A DNA stretch of 64,000 nucleotides from positions 248,001-312,000 of the forward strand of contig JABFRS010000002.1 of NCBI GenBank assembly GCA_013141055.1. Direction: 5' to 3'. A program made the position numbers and the translations under genes. The stretch is from Cyclobacteriaceae bacterium (GTDB lineage Bacteria > Bacteroidota > Bacteroidia > Cytophagales > Cyclobacteriaceae). The notes beneath the pieces are model-generated. The model was not told where the DNA came from, made no database searches, and saw only the letters and a list, made by a program, of their open reading frames with translations. Below, piece by piece: positions 8,845 through 17,056 of this stretch; positions within the stretch are counted from its first letter, which is position 1, and the number at the start of each line of letters is the position of its first letter.

Positions 8845-11151
8845 ATGCTTCGCTCCAACCTACTCAAAGCCAACCCGGATCTGCATGTTTTCCTTCCTGT
8901 ATTTTATATGGTGTGGTCAGATGCCGTACTAACTCCCAGTGAGATAAAAGTGATCAAAGACATTATCGATGGACAAAAATGGCTGAAGGGTGAAGAACGA
9001 AAGTTTCTTTATGAGCAGATCGATCCTACATCTCCTCCCTCGCCGGATGAGTTTAAGGAATGGCTTGCAGAGATCAGAAAAGCTGTTGATAAAACAACTT
9101 CAAATAACATCCGTCTTGCTGATTTAGGCGTTACGCTTGCTCAACTTCATGGCAATGGTTCTTTTAATGATTCTCTGGCTCAGGCCAAACAATCTCTATT
9201 GACCGTTGATGAAACCCTGGGAATTATTGGTGGTGAAGCTATCTATAGTTTTCATCCTCAGAGAAGATCTACTATCACTCAGGATCGTGGCACGCAACAC
9301 ACCTTTTCGATTGAGACATTGACTAAAATTCTGGACGGTCCTGAAGAGGCTATCATTAACAAGGTAAAGGCTGTCATCTCTGATCCTGAGTTCAAATACC
9401 TGGAAACAGATAACCTTTCAGAGTACCGTGAGAAAGTTCTCATGTGGTGCAGGGAATTGGCAAAGCAGGGCTTTGGATCAATGGCCTATCCAAAAGAATT
9501 CGGTGGACAGGCTGATATGGCGAACTATTTCGCGATCATGGAAGCATTGAGCTATCACGATCTCAGTCTTGTAATAAAATTCGGAGTTCAGTTTGGACTT
9601 TTTGGAATGAGCGTCTATTTCCTGGGAACAGAAAAGCATCACAAGAAGTATCTTAAATCAATTGGTACACTCGAGTTGCCGGGATGCTTCGCCATGACAG
9701 AAACTGGTCACGGCTCAAATGTGAGAGGACTTGAAACAACAGCAACCTATAACCACTCCAGCAGGACTTTCACAGTTCACACACCCGATGATTACGCAAA
9801 GAAAGAATATATCGGGAATGCTGCAGTGCATGGTCAGATGGCAACAACATTTGCAAAGCTGATCGTCGACGGAAAGGACTATGGGGTTAGCGCCTTTCTG
9901 GTTCCACTTCGCGACAAGGATGGAAAGACCTTACCTGGAATTTCCATCGAGGATTGCGGAAGGAAAATGGGATTGAATGGAGTCGACAATGGAAAAATTC
10001 AATTCACTAATGTTGTTATTCCTTATGAAAATCTACTGGACCGCTTTGCAAGCGTAACCGATGACGGGAAGTTTGCAAGTCCCATATCAAGTGATAACAG
10101 ACGTTTCTTTACAATGTTGGGAACATTAGTTGGTGGACGAATTGGAATTCCAAGATCAGGCTTAAGCGCATCCAAATCAGGACTTACAATTGCAATACGA
10201 TACGGCGATCAGAGAAGGCAATTTGGTCCTGATGGCGGCAGTGAAGTGCCGATCTTAAATTACAGAACACATCAGCGGCGCCTCATGCCGTTGCTTGCGA
10301 ATGCTTATGCGTTGCATTTCTCACTTCGTTACCTGACAAACCGGTTCCTGAACAGAACGGAAGCAGACATGCAGGAAATTGAAGCGTTGGCCGCAGGTCT
10401 CAAGTCTTTTGCAACCTGGAATACTACAGCAACCCTGCAAGAGTGTCGTGAGGCATGTGGTGGAAAAGGTTATCTGGCTGAAAACAGAATCGATAGACTC
10501 AAGAATGATTCAGAGATCTACACCACTTTTGAAGGTGACAATACTGTTTTGATGCAGCTTGTAGCAAAAAGTCGTTTGACTGAATTCAAGCAGGAGTTCA
10601 GCAACATGGGACTATTCGGAATTCTGAATTATGTAACTGACCAGGCTACTACTTCGATCACAGAAATGAATCCATTCACTGTAAGAAATACAGACGAAGA
10701 TCATTTACTGGATCCAGAGTTTCATCTGCATGCCTTTAAATATCGTGAGCGCGATATCCTTACATCCTCTGCAAAACGACTGCGTAAACATATTAGCAGC
10801 GGCATGGATTCATTTGATGCCTTCAATGTGAGTCAGCATCATCTTGTACAAGTAGCATTCGCACATGTGGAGCGCGTTATCCTGGAACAGTTTCAACTGC
10901 AGGTGAAGGAAACCAAAGATGCAGAGTGTAAAAAAGTCCTTTCCAAATTATGCCAGCTGTTTGCTCTTTCTCAGATTGAGAAGAACAGAGGATGGTATCT
11001 GGAAAACGGATACATGGAAGGTTCAAAAACAAAAGCCATACGCAAAATGGTAAATCAACTCTGCTGGGATATACGTCAGGAAGCTGTGCCGCTGGTGAAT
11101 GCTTTCAATATACCAGAAAGTTGTTTGTCAGCTCCTATCGCCAGGCGTTAA
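8845..11151 (+). CDS. Acyl-CoA dehydrogenase/oxidase with TerB-like N-terminal domain
   Basis: A 768-residue flavoprotein of the acyl-CoA oxidase branch. Residues about 180-580 form the acyl-CoA dehydrogenase core with YPKEFGGQ, CFAMTETGHGSN and ACGGKGYLAENRID. The last is followed by a TTFEGDNTVL motif typical of ACOX proteins. Residues 590-768 are the extra helical ACOX C-terminal domain. The first ~110 residues contain a VWSDAVLTPSEIKVIKDII stretch that resembles a TerB-like helical metal-binding domain. The enzyme would oxidise fatty acyl-CoA at the alpha-beta position. The SecA-related gene follows 14 bp downstream. The N-terminal assignment is less certain than the enzyme core. Confidence 0.9.
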   Translation: MLRSNLLKANPDLHVFLPVFYMVWSDAVLTPSEIKVIKDIIDGQKWLKGEERKFLYEQIDPTSPPSPDEFKEWLAEIRKAVDKTTSNNIRLADLGVTLAQLHGNGSFNDSLAQAKQSLLTVDETLGIIGGEAIYSFHPQRRSTITQDRGTQHTFSIETLTKILDGPEEAIINKVKAVISDPEFKYLETDNLSEYREKVLMWCRELAKQGFGSMAYPKEFGGQADMANYFAIMEALSYHDLSLVIKFGVQFGLFGMSVYFLGTEKHHKKYLKSIGTLELPGCFAMTETGHGSNVRGLETTATYNHSSRTFTVHTPDDYAKKEYIGNAAVHGQMATTFAKLIVDGKDYGVSAFLVPLRDKDGKTLPGISIEDCGRKMGLNGVDNGKIQFTNVVIPYENLLDRFASVTDDGKFASPISSDNRRFFTMLGTLVGGRIGIPRSGLSASKSGLTIAIRYGDQRRQFGPDGGSEVPILNYRTHQRRLMPLLANAYALHFSLRYLTNRFLNRTEADMQEIEALAAGLKSFATWNTTATLQECREACGGKGYLAENRIDRLKNDSEIYTTFEGDNTVLMQLVAKSRLTEFKQEFSNMGLFGILNYVTDQATTSITEMNPFTVRNTDEDHLLDPEFHLHAFKYRERDILTSSAKRLRKHISSGMDSFDAFNVSQHHLVQVAFAHVERVILEQFQLQVKETKDAECKKVLSKLCQLFALSQIEKNRGWYLENGYMEGSKTKAIRKMVNQLCWDIRQEAVPLVNAFNIPESCLSAPIARR

Positions 11152-11165
11152 AGTAAATCGATCTT

Positions 11166-11786
11166 ATGGGGCTATTCTCATTTGGTAAGCCATCTCCTCC
11201 AAAGGCAAACAATAAAGTCTGGAAGACAAGGGAAGAGTGTTTAAAGGGCACTGTCCGTGAATGCCTGCTATCGATCAGGAATTCAGAGATCGCAATCATA
11301 GCCTTTCCCTTTGAGGAATCGCGACAAGCGATGGAGACATTCTTAAATAAAGCTCCTGTACCTTTTCAGAGTATAGATACATATGCAGGGAAGGATATTC
11401 TCTCAACAACCGATAAAATATTCTTGATCGATCTGTTTCCTCTCACCAATCTCTCAAGTGACAGGAAAATCAATTTCTTTATTCTGGGAAGATATCCCTA
11501 TCTCCCGGAGGAAAGGAAGAGTCTTGAGCATCTAAGAATTAAATTTCCCAACGCGGTCATTTCCTTTTGCCTTTCGCTGGATGATACTGTTTTCAAGGTA
11601 TTTGGATCCGAGAGATTAAAACCTTTGATGGAAAGTCTTGGGATGAAGGAGGATGAGTTCATTGAGCATGCCATGATCAATACCTCAATTGCCAATGGTC
11701 TCGAAAAGATCGAACAGAAAGTTGTCAATGAATTGAAATCGTCCTCTGAAAAGGGCTGGTTTGAAAGAAATCTCATTGAACTATAG
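11166..11786 (+). CDS. SecA NBD2-derived protein lacking the motor
   Basis: A 206-residue soluble protein with no Walker A. Its C-terminal half reads like the end of SecA nucleotide-binding domain 2 and the start of the scaffold domain. FCLSLDD (134-140) matches the SecA F-LS-ED segment, FGSER (146-150) matches F-S-R, LGMK (158-161) and IEH (166-168) match LGM...IEH, and IAN (175-177) matches the IANAQ region. Residues 18-70 follow the SecA order of a V-T-EEK strand then an IAIIAFPFEES segment where SecA has VLVGT-S-EKSE. The helicase residues RGRSGRQGD are replaced by unrelated sequence. It is probably not an ATPase. It is 14 bp downstream of the acyl-CoA oxidase gene. Role unknown. Confidence 0.8.
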   Translation: MGLFSFGKPSPPKANNKVWKTREECLKGTVRECLLSIRNSEIAIIAFPFEESRQAMETFLNKAPVPFQSIDTYAGKDILSTTDKIFLIDLFPLTNLSSDRKINFFILGRYPYLPEERKSLEHLRIKFPNAVISFCLSLDDTVFKVFGSERLKPLMESLGMKEDEFIEHAMINTSIANGLEKIEQKVVNELKSSSEKGWFERNLIEL

Positions 11787-11787
11787 C

Positions 11788-11823
11788 AAAAAAAAGCGGA
11801 TGGCTTTTAAGACCATCCGCTTT
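11788..11823 (-). terminator. Rho-independent terminator of the DUF4397 lipoprotein gene
   Basis: An 11-bp perfect stem (11793-11803 with 11813-11823, AAAGCGGATGG and its complement) with a 9-base loop. On the minus strand it is followed by a run of eight T (A-run at 11788-11795 on the plus strand). It therefore terminates the minus-strand gene that stops at 11844. On the plus strand only three T follow, so it is weaker for the gene ending at 11786. Confidence 0.85.
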
Positions 11824-11843
11824 CAGATTACACTACAGTTTTC

Positions 11844-12545
11844 CTATCTGATAACTGTTGCACTCAATGTATTTGTATTTCCTACCGGAGGCGTTGTGTA
11901 GCCAACGAACAGCATTGTCTGGTAAGAACCAGGAAGTAATGCGGGTAAAGCTACCTGAAGTAACAATGCATTATCACTTACACGTCTGATTTCAGCGGTA
12001 TAGGATGCTGTTGGAAACTCAACATAATTACTAGCGTGCTGATAAGTCAATCCAGTTCCAATTGAAGGCGCAACTCCGGCGAGTGTAATATTAACCGCAG
12101 GTGTATCTGGTGAAAGATGGATGAGGCGGATCATCGTATTTGCTTTATCAGTAAGTAATCCTGTATCCTCAAGAAAGAGTGTTTTTACTGTTGTAGTTCC
12201 AGGTTTGTCCACTACGTATACGGTGTAAGCTTTATTCTGTACTACCCGGATAGTGGTATCAGAAAGGGCAACTGTTGAGCCTACCAGCGTTATTTTAAAT
12301 TTCTTATCTCCTTCAGCAGTCGTGAAATAGTTAAAATAATCTTTGAATTTAAACGGCTCTACATTTACTTTATCTTCATTGAAATAGATATTAACATCTG
12401 CAGAACTGGGAGATGCATTGACGAAAGCAATGGATCCTGAAGGTGGAAGTTCCAATGAGCCACTTGAGCCATCCGTCAAACTACACCCACCCAACAAAGC
12501 CACACACAATGAACTAATGACAAAAAGGCGAAGAAAACGATTCAT
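11844..12545 (-). CDS. DUF4397 domain-containing lipoprotein
   Basis: A 233-residue lipoprotein: the signal peptide ends in LLGGCS, so Cys21 would be lipidated. The mature part shows the DUF4397 pattern of repeated beta segments, with FVNASPSSADVNIYF and a second copy at IRLIHLSPDTPAVNI. These proteins are exported beta-rich lipoproteins common in Bacteroidota, with unproven roles in the envelope. A TACCTTTG promoter element lies 35 bp before the start and a strong terminator follows, so the gene is probably monocistronic. Confidence 0.9.
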   Translation of the reverse strand: MNRFLRLFVISSLCVALLGGCSLTDGSSGSLELPPSGSIAFVNASPSSADVNIYFNEDKVNVEPFKFKDYFNYFTTAEGDKKFKITLVGSTVALSDTTIRVVQNKAYTVYVVDKPGTTTVKTLFLEDTGLLTDKANTMIRLIHLSPDTPAVNITLAGVAPSIGTGLTYQHASNYVEFPTASYTAEIRRVSDNALLLQVALPALLPGSYQTMLFVGYTTPPVGNTNTLSATVIR

Positions 12546-12579
12546 ATTCTAAATTTGGGTTTAAATCTTAATAACGCCG

Positions 12580-12587
12580 CAAAGGTA
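12580..12587 (-). promoter_or_regulatory. Bacteroidota -7 promoter element for DUF4397 gene
   Basis: The minus strand reads TACCTTTG, a perfect match to TAnnTTTG, 35 bp upstream of the ATG at 12545, and is followed by CGGCG. A TTTG lies 24 bp upstream, slightly more than the usual spacing. Placement before a likely monocistronic gene supports it. Confidence 0.55.
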
Positions 12588-12647
12588 TAAAAATTATGCT
12601 ATCTGGAGAATCAAAAATCACTCCGGTCGCTTTACGCATTATACTTA

Positions 12648-13436
12648 TCAGTAGTCAGAATACTCCGTTGGCGTTAATAAGTAGATACTCATTTTTGAAA
12701 TATTGTGCTGATATTCAGGCATGGAGACCAATCTTTTCCAATGCGGATCTTCAACAAACAGCTTCCATTTCTCATCGCGGGCAGTCCTATTCACGAAAGT
12801 CGTCATATACATCAGGTTCGGCATTCTGCTTCCTGAAATTACATCCGCATAAAAGACAGCATTAAATCCAAGCCTTTTAAAAAGCCCTACCTCGTCGCCG
12901 TCATTGAACATCCTGACTTTACTCCTGTAGATACTTTCCGTCGCACTTTCGTAACTACGTAATTCATAGATTCTATCTCCCCTTGCTGACGTGATCTTTG
13001 GTGTCTCCATCTGGAGCATCAATGGAAAAGCACGGAGAAGTATTGATTCAATCCGTTGATACGGAGCATCGGTGTAAGCAGCATCCAAATACTCACTCTT
13101 TTCAGATGAGAGATTGGAAACCAGTCCATCTGACACTTCAACAAATCTTTCCGGAGATGAATACGCTGTGAGAACATAGATTCGTTTTCCAAAAGCCGTA
13201 TCGGTGGCAATGGGTTTGAAAACCCCCACATTTTTTATTCCTGCCTTATGCATGGCCGGGATGAACAGATTCTTTAAATATTCATCTACCCTATCCTCCT
13301 GAGATTTATTCTTTAAATGATAAACTTTAATCTCATAAAACTCTTTCTTTTGATTTTGAGCGTATAATTCTAAGGTTGCCAGGCAACATACGCTCATGAT
13401 GATCCCGCAAAGGAAATTGAATCTCATTCTTTTCAT
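12648..13436 (-). CDS. NIPSNAP family protein, secreted
   Basis: A 262-residue protein with two NIPSNAP (dimeric alpha/beta barrel) repeats. The first is at about 32-130, starting FYEIKVYHLK; the second at about 152-260 starts IYELRSYES. A hydrophobic N-terminal segment ending ELYAQNQ looks like a signal peptide. NIPSNAP-domain proteins in bacteria have no settled enzymatic role. The gene is 6 bp downstream of the SnoaL-like gene and probably the last of a four-gene operon that begins with exbD. The start could be either of two Met codons three residues apart. Confidence 0.85.
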   Translation of the reverse strand: MKRMRFNFLCGIIMSVCCLATLELYAQNQKKEFYEIKVYHLKNKSQEDRVDEYLKNLFIPAMHKAGIKNVGVFKPIATDTAFGKRIYVLTAYSSPERFVEVSDGLVSNLSSEKSEYLDAAYTDAPYQRIESILLRAFPLMLQMETPKITSARGDRIYELRSYESATESIYRSKVRMFNDGDEVGLFKRLGFNAVFYADVISGSRMPNLMYMTTFVNRTARDEKWKLFVEDPHWKRLVSMPEYQHNISKMSIYLLTPTEYSDY

Positions 13437-13442
13437 ATTTAA

Positions 13443-13868
13443 TTATACTTTAACTGCCTGACGTGCCAGCAACTTCCATTGGTTATTCTGCCTGATCCAG
13501 ATCAGCATAACACTTAGACTTGCAGATCCTGCTTCTCCCCTGTTAAGAGTTTCAGCTTTCAGAATATGTCTTACTACTGCCACATTATCGATTACTTTGA
13601 TGGTCTGTTCTGTTAGAGCAATGGTTACAAAATCAGAATTCTTCGTCATCAGCGATTCAATGAATTGGGACTTATCTTCTACTTTTCCACCGGAATGACC
13701 ATAGCTCAGATTGTCCGATAGAAGGGTGTTCAATGTCGGTTTGTCGGCATCGATAATCGCCTTTGTAAGAATTTCAACAGATGTTGATACCTGTTTCTCA
13801 TCAACTGATTGCGCGAAAGCAAATACAGGGATTAAAACAAGTGAGAGGTTTAAGAATATCTTCTTCAT
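13443..13868 (-). CDS. SnoaL-like / DUF4440 (NTF2-fold) secreted protein
   Basis: A 141-residue protein with a signal peptide ending VFAFAQ. The mature NTF2-like domain has a YGHSGGKVEDKSQF segment and a VMLIWIRQNNQWKLLARQAV C-terminus, both typical of the DUF4440 group. Such folds bind small molecules or act as isomerase-like enzymes; no specific substrate is indicated. It is 33 bp downstream of a membrane protein gene and 6 bp upstream of the NIPSNAP gene, so co-transcription is likely. Confidence 0.85.
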   Translation of the reverse strand: MKKIFLNLSLVLIPVFAFAQSVDEKQVSTSVEILTKAIIDADKPTLNTLLSDNLSYGHSGGKVEDKSQFIESLMTKNSDFVTIALTEQTIKVIDNVAVVRHILKAETLNRGEAGSASLSVMLIWIRQNNQWKLLARQAVKV

Positions 13869-13901
13869 GAATTGAGTTCTGTATTACATCAAATTTAATA
13901 A

Positions 13902-14417
13902 TTAGTTTCTCTTAACTCTTATCGGAGCTGCAGTACTATCCTGCCAGGGCGCTCCTGGCAACGGCTCTACAATTCCGGAATAAAGTCCCGGATCAATATT
14001 TCCCCAGATGTATTCAAACTCTATTTTCTTACCATCGGGTGCGATGTACTCTCCAAGTGCAAACACATCTGTAAATCCTGCACCACCGTCACTTCGGTAT
14101 GTTTTTATTTTCTTCAGCATAACCTTTGATCCTATTACAAGCTCATGCGTCATTGAACTCTGATATTGCTCATTTTGAGTAAGAACATACTCATGAAAAC
14201 GATAAGAACCTTTATCACTTTTGTATATAAATGCAGGGGACCTGATGATCAATGGAACCTCAACAAATGCCTTTAGCTCTTCATGCTTCGAAATGTCTCT
14301 TATCGTTGGTGAAAGTGTGTAAACCAGCAGGAGTATAAACAGAACAACAAGAACCGCTATGACGATGAGAACTACCTTGAGGATGGACACAGAAAGAGAA
14401 GTTATAAATGACAGCAA
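13902..14417 (-). CDS. Membrane-anchored protein of unknown function (TTG start)
   Basis: A 171-residue protein: one long hydrophobic helix (residues about 8-34) and then a periplasmic beta-rich region with FAYKSD- and FEYIWG-like strands. I do not recognise a family. No ATG precedes the helix. An in-frame stop lies 9 bp upstream, so translation must begin at TTG 14417 or a GTG at residue 10; TTG keeps the full membrane segment. It lies 26 bp after the exbD stop and 33 bp before the SnoaL-like gene, which argues for a shared transcript. Confidence 0.7.
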   Translation of the reverse strand: MLSFITSLSVSILKVVLIVIAVLVVLFILLLVYTLSPTIRDISKHEELKAFVEVPLIIRSPAFIYKSDKGSYRFHEYVLTQNEQYQSSMTHELVIGSKVMLKKIKTYRSDGGAGFTDVFALGEYIAPDGKKIEFEYIWGNIDPGLYSGIVEPLPGAPWQDSTAAPIRVKRN

Positions 14418-14443
14418 CGAAATTAATCAATTGACTGTTAATC

Positions 14444-14998
14444 TCAATCAATTCGGGTCGGCTCAGCAATGGAGATATTCATCGGAATACCCAAACGGGC
14501 CTTTTCGTATATCAGTTTATTCTTAGCATCACTCAAATCGAGCGATCGGAATTGATCAGCGGATATTCCCGCACGTCGTGAATATATTTCGTAATAAGCT
14601 CCCTGTATTTCGTCCAGTGCTTTAATGTAAGTTGAGTAACTCGTACCCCTGTCCGTTTTTAGTGAAACAATTGCATTTTCAGGATTGTCTGAAAGACCTG
14701 CAATCTTTCCATAATTAAGTATGAACAGTTTTATCTCTTCTCTTATTCCCGACAAATCTGTACGTGGAATATCCTCAACCAGATACTTATCACTTGAATT
14801 GATTTGTATTTTGAAAAGATTCCGGCTGGAGATTTCCTGAGGAAGGTTCTTTGTAAATAAAGAAGGCAATACCATTATCAATCCCCTGTCATTCTGGATC
14901 TGTGTAGTGACCAGAAAGAAAGTCAGTAAAAGAAATGCTATATCTGCCATTGAGCTTGTACTTAGCTCAACGCTCCTGTGCTTTTTATGAGAGATCAT
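14444..14998 (-). CDS. ExbD/TolR family biopolymer transport protein
   Basis: A 184-residue inner-membrane protein. The N-terminus carries the ExbD hallmark SSMADIAFLLLTFFL, where Asp19 inside the single transmembrane helix (about 17-36) is the proton-pathway residue. A periplasmic domain follows. ExbD works with ExbB/MotA-type subunits and TonB to energise outer-membrane transport. No ExbB or TonB gene is adjacent, which is unusual, so the partner must be encoded elsewhere. The gene leads a likely operon with the membrane protein, SnoaL-like and NIPSNAP genes. The leader just before the ATG can form a hairpin (arms near 15001-15027). Confidence 0.88.
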   Translation of the reverse strand: MISHKKHRSVELSTSSMADIAFLLLTFFLVTTQIQNDRGLIMVLPSLFTKNLPQEISSRNLFKIQINSSDKYLVEDIPRTDLSGIREEIKLFILNYGKIAGLSDNPENAIVSLKTDRGTSYSTYIKALDEIQGAYYEIYSRRAGISADQFRSLDLSDAKNKLIYEKARLGIPMNISIAEPTRID

Positions 14999-15056
14999 AT
15001 CGTTGCATTTTCAGATTAAATGCAGCGATTGAAATAAAGTCACCGGAAACTCTGCA

Positions 15057-15896
15057 CTAATTTGTATGAAGAGGATCCTTTTTTCCTATCTGGAAATTAA
15101 CACCACCCATCCATATCCATTGGAGAGAAGTAAAAGTATGGGTAGCGCGACCCTGATGGTCAGTACCTAATTCAATATCTGTGTAGTCTGCAAAAGCTCC
15201 CTGGATATCGCTTTGAATAAAAAAGTATTTATAAATGTTGAATCTCAATCCCACACTTGTTCCAGCAACCCAACCGTGGTAACGGAATCGTCCGTTGTCG
15301 CCGCTGCCGAGGATGGATGAAATTGTATAAGAGATCATTGGCCCTGCTCCTACTTTTCCAATAGCACTCAACTCAAAATGTCGTGACGTCCACAGTTTGT
15401 GACGCTTCACAAGGTTGACCATCAGATAATTGTTGCCGTTCGTATGCTGAAGGTGAACAAAATCAGGAGTTACCAGTGTGTCTTTATCAATGTACTGACC
15501 TCTTATGTTTCCAACCACATGTATCATCTGATTATCGGTGACTACATACTTCAAATGATTCCAGCTGATCTCAATACCAAGATCATGCTTGTCATTGAAC
15601 ATATAGCCCAGCGTCATATCGTATTGCGGGATCGTCAGGCGGTCCGGATGCCACCACTCAGTCATCGATGGATTATCGTGCGCCTTTGCATCAATGAAAG
15701 TAAAATCATAGTTGTCCGTAGTGGTATTCTTAAAATGAATAGTGCTTGCGGAATACCAGTCGCGATTATATCCCCAGCTAAAATACAAAGTGCCCCTCTT
15801 CTTAAAGGGAGTTTCAATCGGAGTTTCCTTTTGCTGTGCAATCGATACCAAAGAGCTTAGGACCAGAAAAAGTGCGGCAATACTTCTTAAAAACAT
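15057..15896 (-). CDS. Secreted outer-membrane beta-barrel protein, unknown function
   Basis: A 279-residue protein with a signal peptide ending SIAQQ. Alternating amphipathic strands rich in Tyr, Trp and Asn (for example LYFSWGYNRDWYSAS and the terminal LQWIWMGGVNFQIG) fit a small outer-membrane barrel of the Bacteroidota type. No lipobox. The substrate or role is not evident. It lies 58 bp upstream of exbD on the same strand, and an association with the ExbD operon is only suggested by position. Confidence 0.75.
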   Translation of the reverse strand: MFLRSIAALFLVLSSLVSIAQQKETPIETPFKKRGTLYFSWGYNRDWYSASTIHFKNTTTDNYDFTFIDAKAHDNPSMTEWWHPDRLTIPQYDMTLGYMFNDKHDLGIEISWNHLKYVVTDNQMIHVVGNIRGQYIDKDTLVTPDFVHLQHTNGNNYLMVNLVKRHKLWTSRHFELSAIGKVGAGPMISYTISSILGSGDNGRFRYHGWVAGTSVGLRFNIYKYFFIQSDIQGAFADYTDIELGTDHQGRATHTFTSLQWIWMGGVNFQIGKKDPLHTN

Positions 15897-15984
15897 CTAT
15901 AGATGGAAAAAACTGCCGCGAAAGTAGTCATTCATCCGCACAGTCAGGAGGTGAACCGAAAAATATTTGGGGTTAGAACTACGC

Positions 15985-17055
15985 CTACAACTCAATGCGC
16001 CTTCCTTCTTTTGCAGACCTTCGCGCTGCTTCCAGGATCCTTACAACTATCATATTGTTGTTTAAAGAAGACAGATCATTCTCGGATTTATATTTACCCC
16101 GAAGTACTGCTGTGAGATACGTAATGTTGTCAGCATACGTGGGTGGATTCGTTGGAACTATTATAAGGTCTGCTTTCTTTTTCTCCTGAAGGGTATTGCC
16201 ATTCAATGCATGCAGATATCCTTCCCTGCCAAATACCTCCAGATCTTTTATTCCAAAAGGCCAGTTCCATGATGCTTCAATAATTCCTGTCGCATCTTTA
16301 TACTCCACAATGATTGTTGCATCATCATCCACCTTCGGATAAACATCGGGCTTTATATGTCTCAATACGGCCGTTACTGCGATGGGAGCCTTACCATCCA
16401 TGAGCCATGTCATCAGGTTGGCACCGTAACATCCAAAATCAATGATCGCTCCACCGCCATTTTTCTCAGGATCCGTAAGCCAGTCCAGAAACTCTTTACT
16501 ACATCCTATTTCCTTCGGACCATTATGGCCGTCATGCACCACCATCTTTCGGATAGGACCAATCTCATTCTTTTCTTTTACCAGTGAATAAAGTTCATGA
16601 TTACTGGAATACCAGGTCGTCTCATAATTTGTCAAAAGCTGGATCTTATATTGAACAGCAAGTGCTTTCATCCGGTCAGCATGCTTTACATTTAACGCCA
16701 GCGGCTTTTCCACCATCACGTGAATTCCTTTTGGAGCACATAGCTCAACAACCTGCAGATGCTCTGAGATCGCATTGTAGGCAAGAACAACTTCGGGACG
16801 TGTCTTCGCCAACATAGTGGAAAGGTCAGTGAAGAAAAGAGAGTCAGGAACCTGATACCGGTTTTTATAACGTTCCGCCAGTTTCAAATCAGGTTCAGCA
16901 ATACCCAAAAGTATTACTTCATGATTCTTGTACTGCTGCATAATACTATGAGCATGATCGTGACTTAAGCCAGCTACTCCCACTTTCAGAAGCTGACCTT
17001 TGACAGTTCCACCGCAAAGAACTATTAACAACAATAAATACAACGAATGCTTCAT
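15985..17055 (-). CDS. Gfo/Idh/MocA family oxidoreductase, exported
   Basis: A 356-residue NAD(P)-dependent sugar oxidoreductase with a signal peptide ending VKGQ. The Rossmann start is VGVAGLSHDHAH, which lacks the usual third glycine. The EKPLA motif has Lys117, and GGGAIIDFGCYGAN replaces the more common D-x-G-x-H with Tyr, as in glucose-fructose oxidoreductase-type members. It stops beyond the PmoA-like gene with a 1-bp gap and is the last gene of a four-gene cluster that points to 3-keto-sugar chemistry in the periplasm. Substrate unknown. Confidence 0.88.
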   Translation of the reverse strand: MKHSLYLLLLIVLCGGTVKGQLLKVGVAGLSHDHAHSIMQQYKNHEVILLGIAEPDLKLAERYKNRYQVPDSLFFTDLSTMLAKTRPEVVLAYNAISEHLQVVELCAPKGIHVMVEKPLALNVKHADRMKALAVQYKIQLLTNYETTWYSSNHELYSLVKEKNEIGPIRKMVVHDGHNGPKEIGCSKEFLDWLTDPEKNGGGAIIDFGCYGANLMTWLMDGKAPIAVTAVLRHIKPDVYPKVDDDATIIVEYKDATGIIEASWNWPFGIKDLEVFGREGYLHALNGNTLQEKKKADLIIVPTNPPTYADNITYLTAVLRGKYKSENDLSSLNNNMIVVRILEAARRSAKEGRRIEL

Positions 17056-17056
17056 C

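Noticed and set aside
15399..15860. Plus-strand frame of 153 codons
   Set aside because: Antisense shadow of the outer-membrane protein gene with a signal peptide on the other strand.
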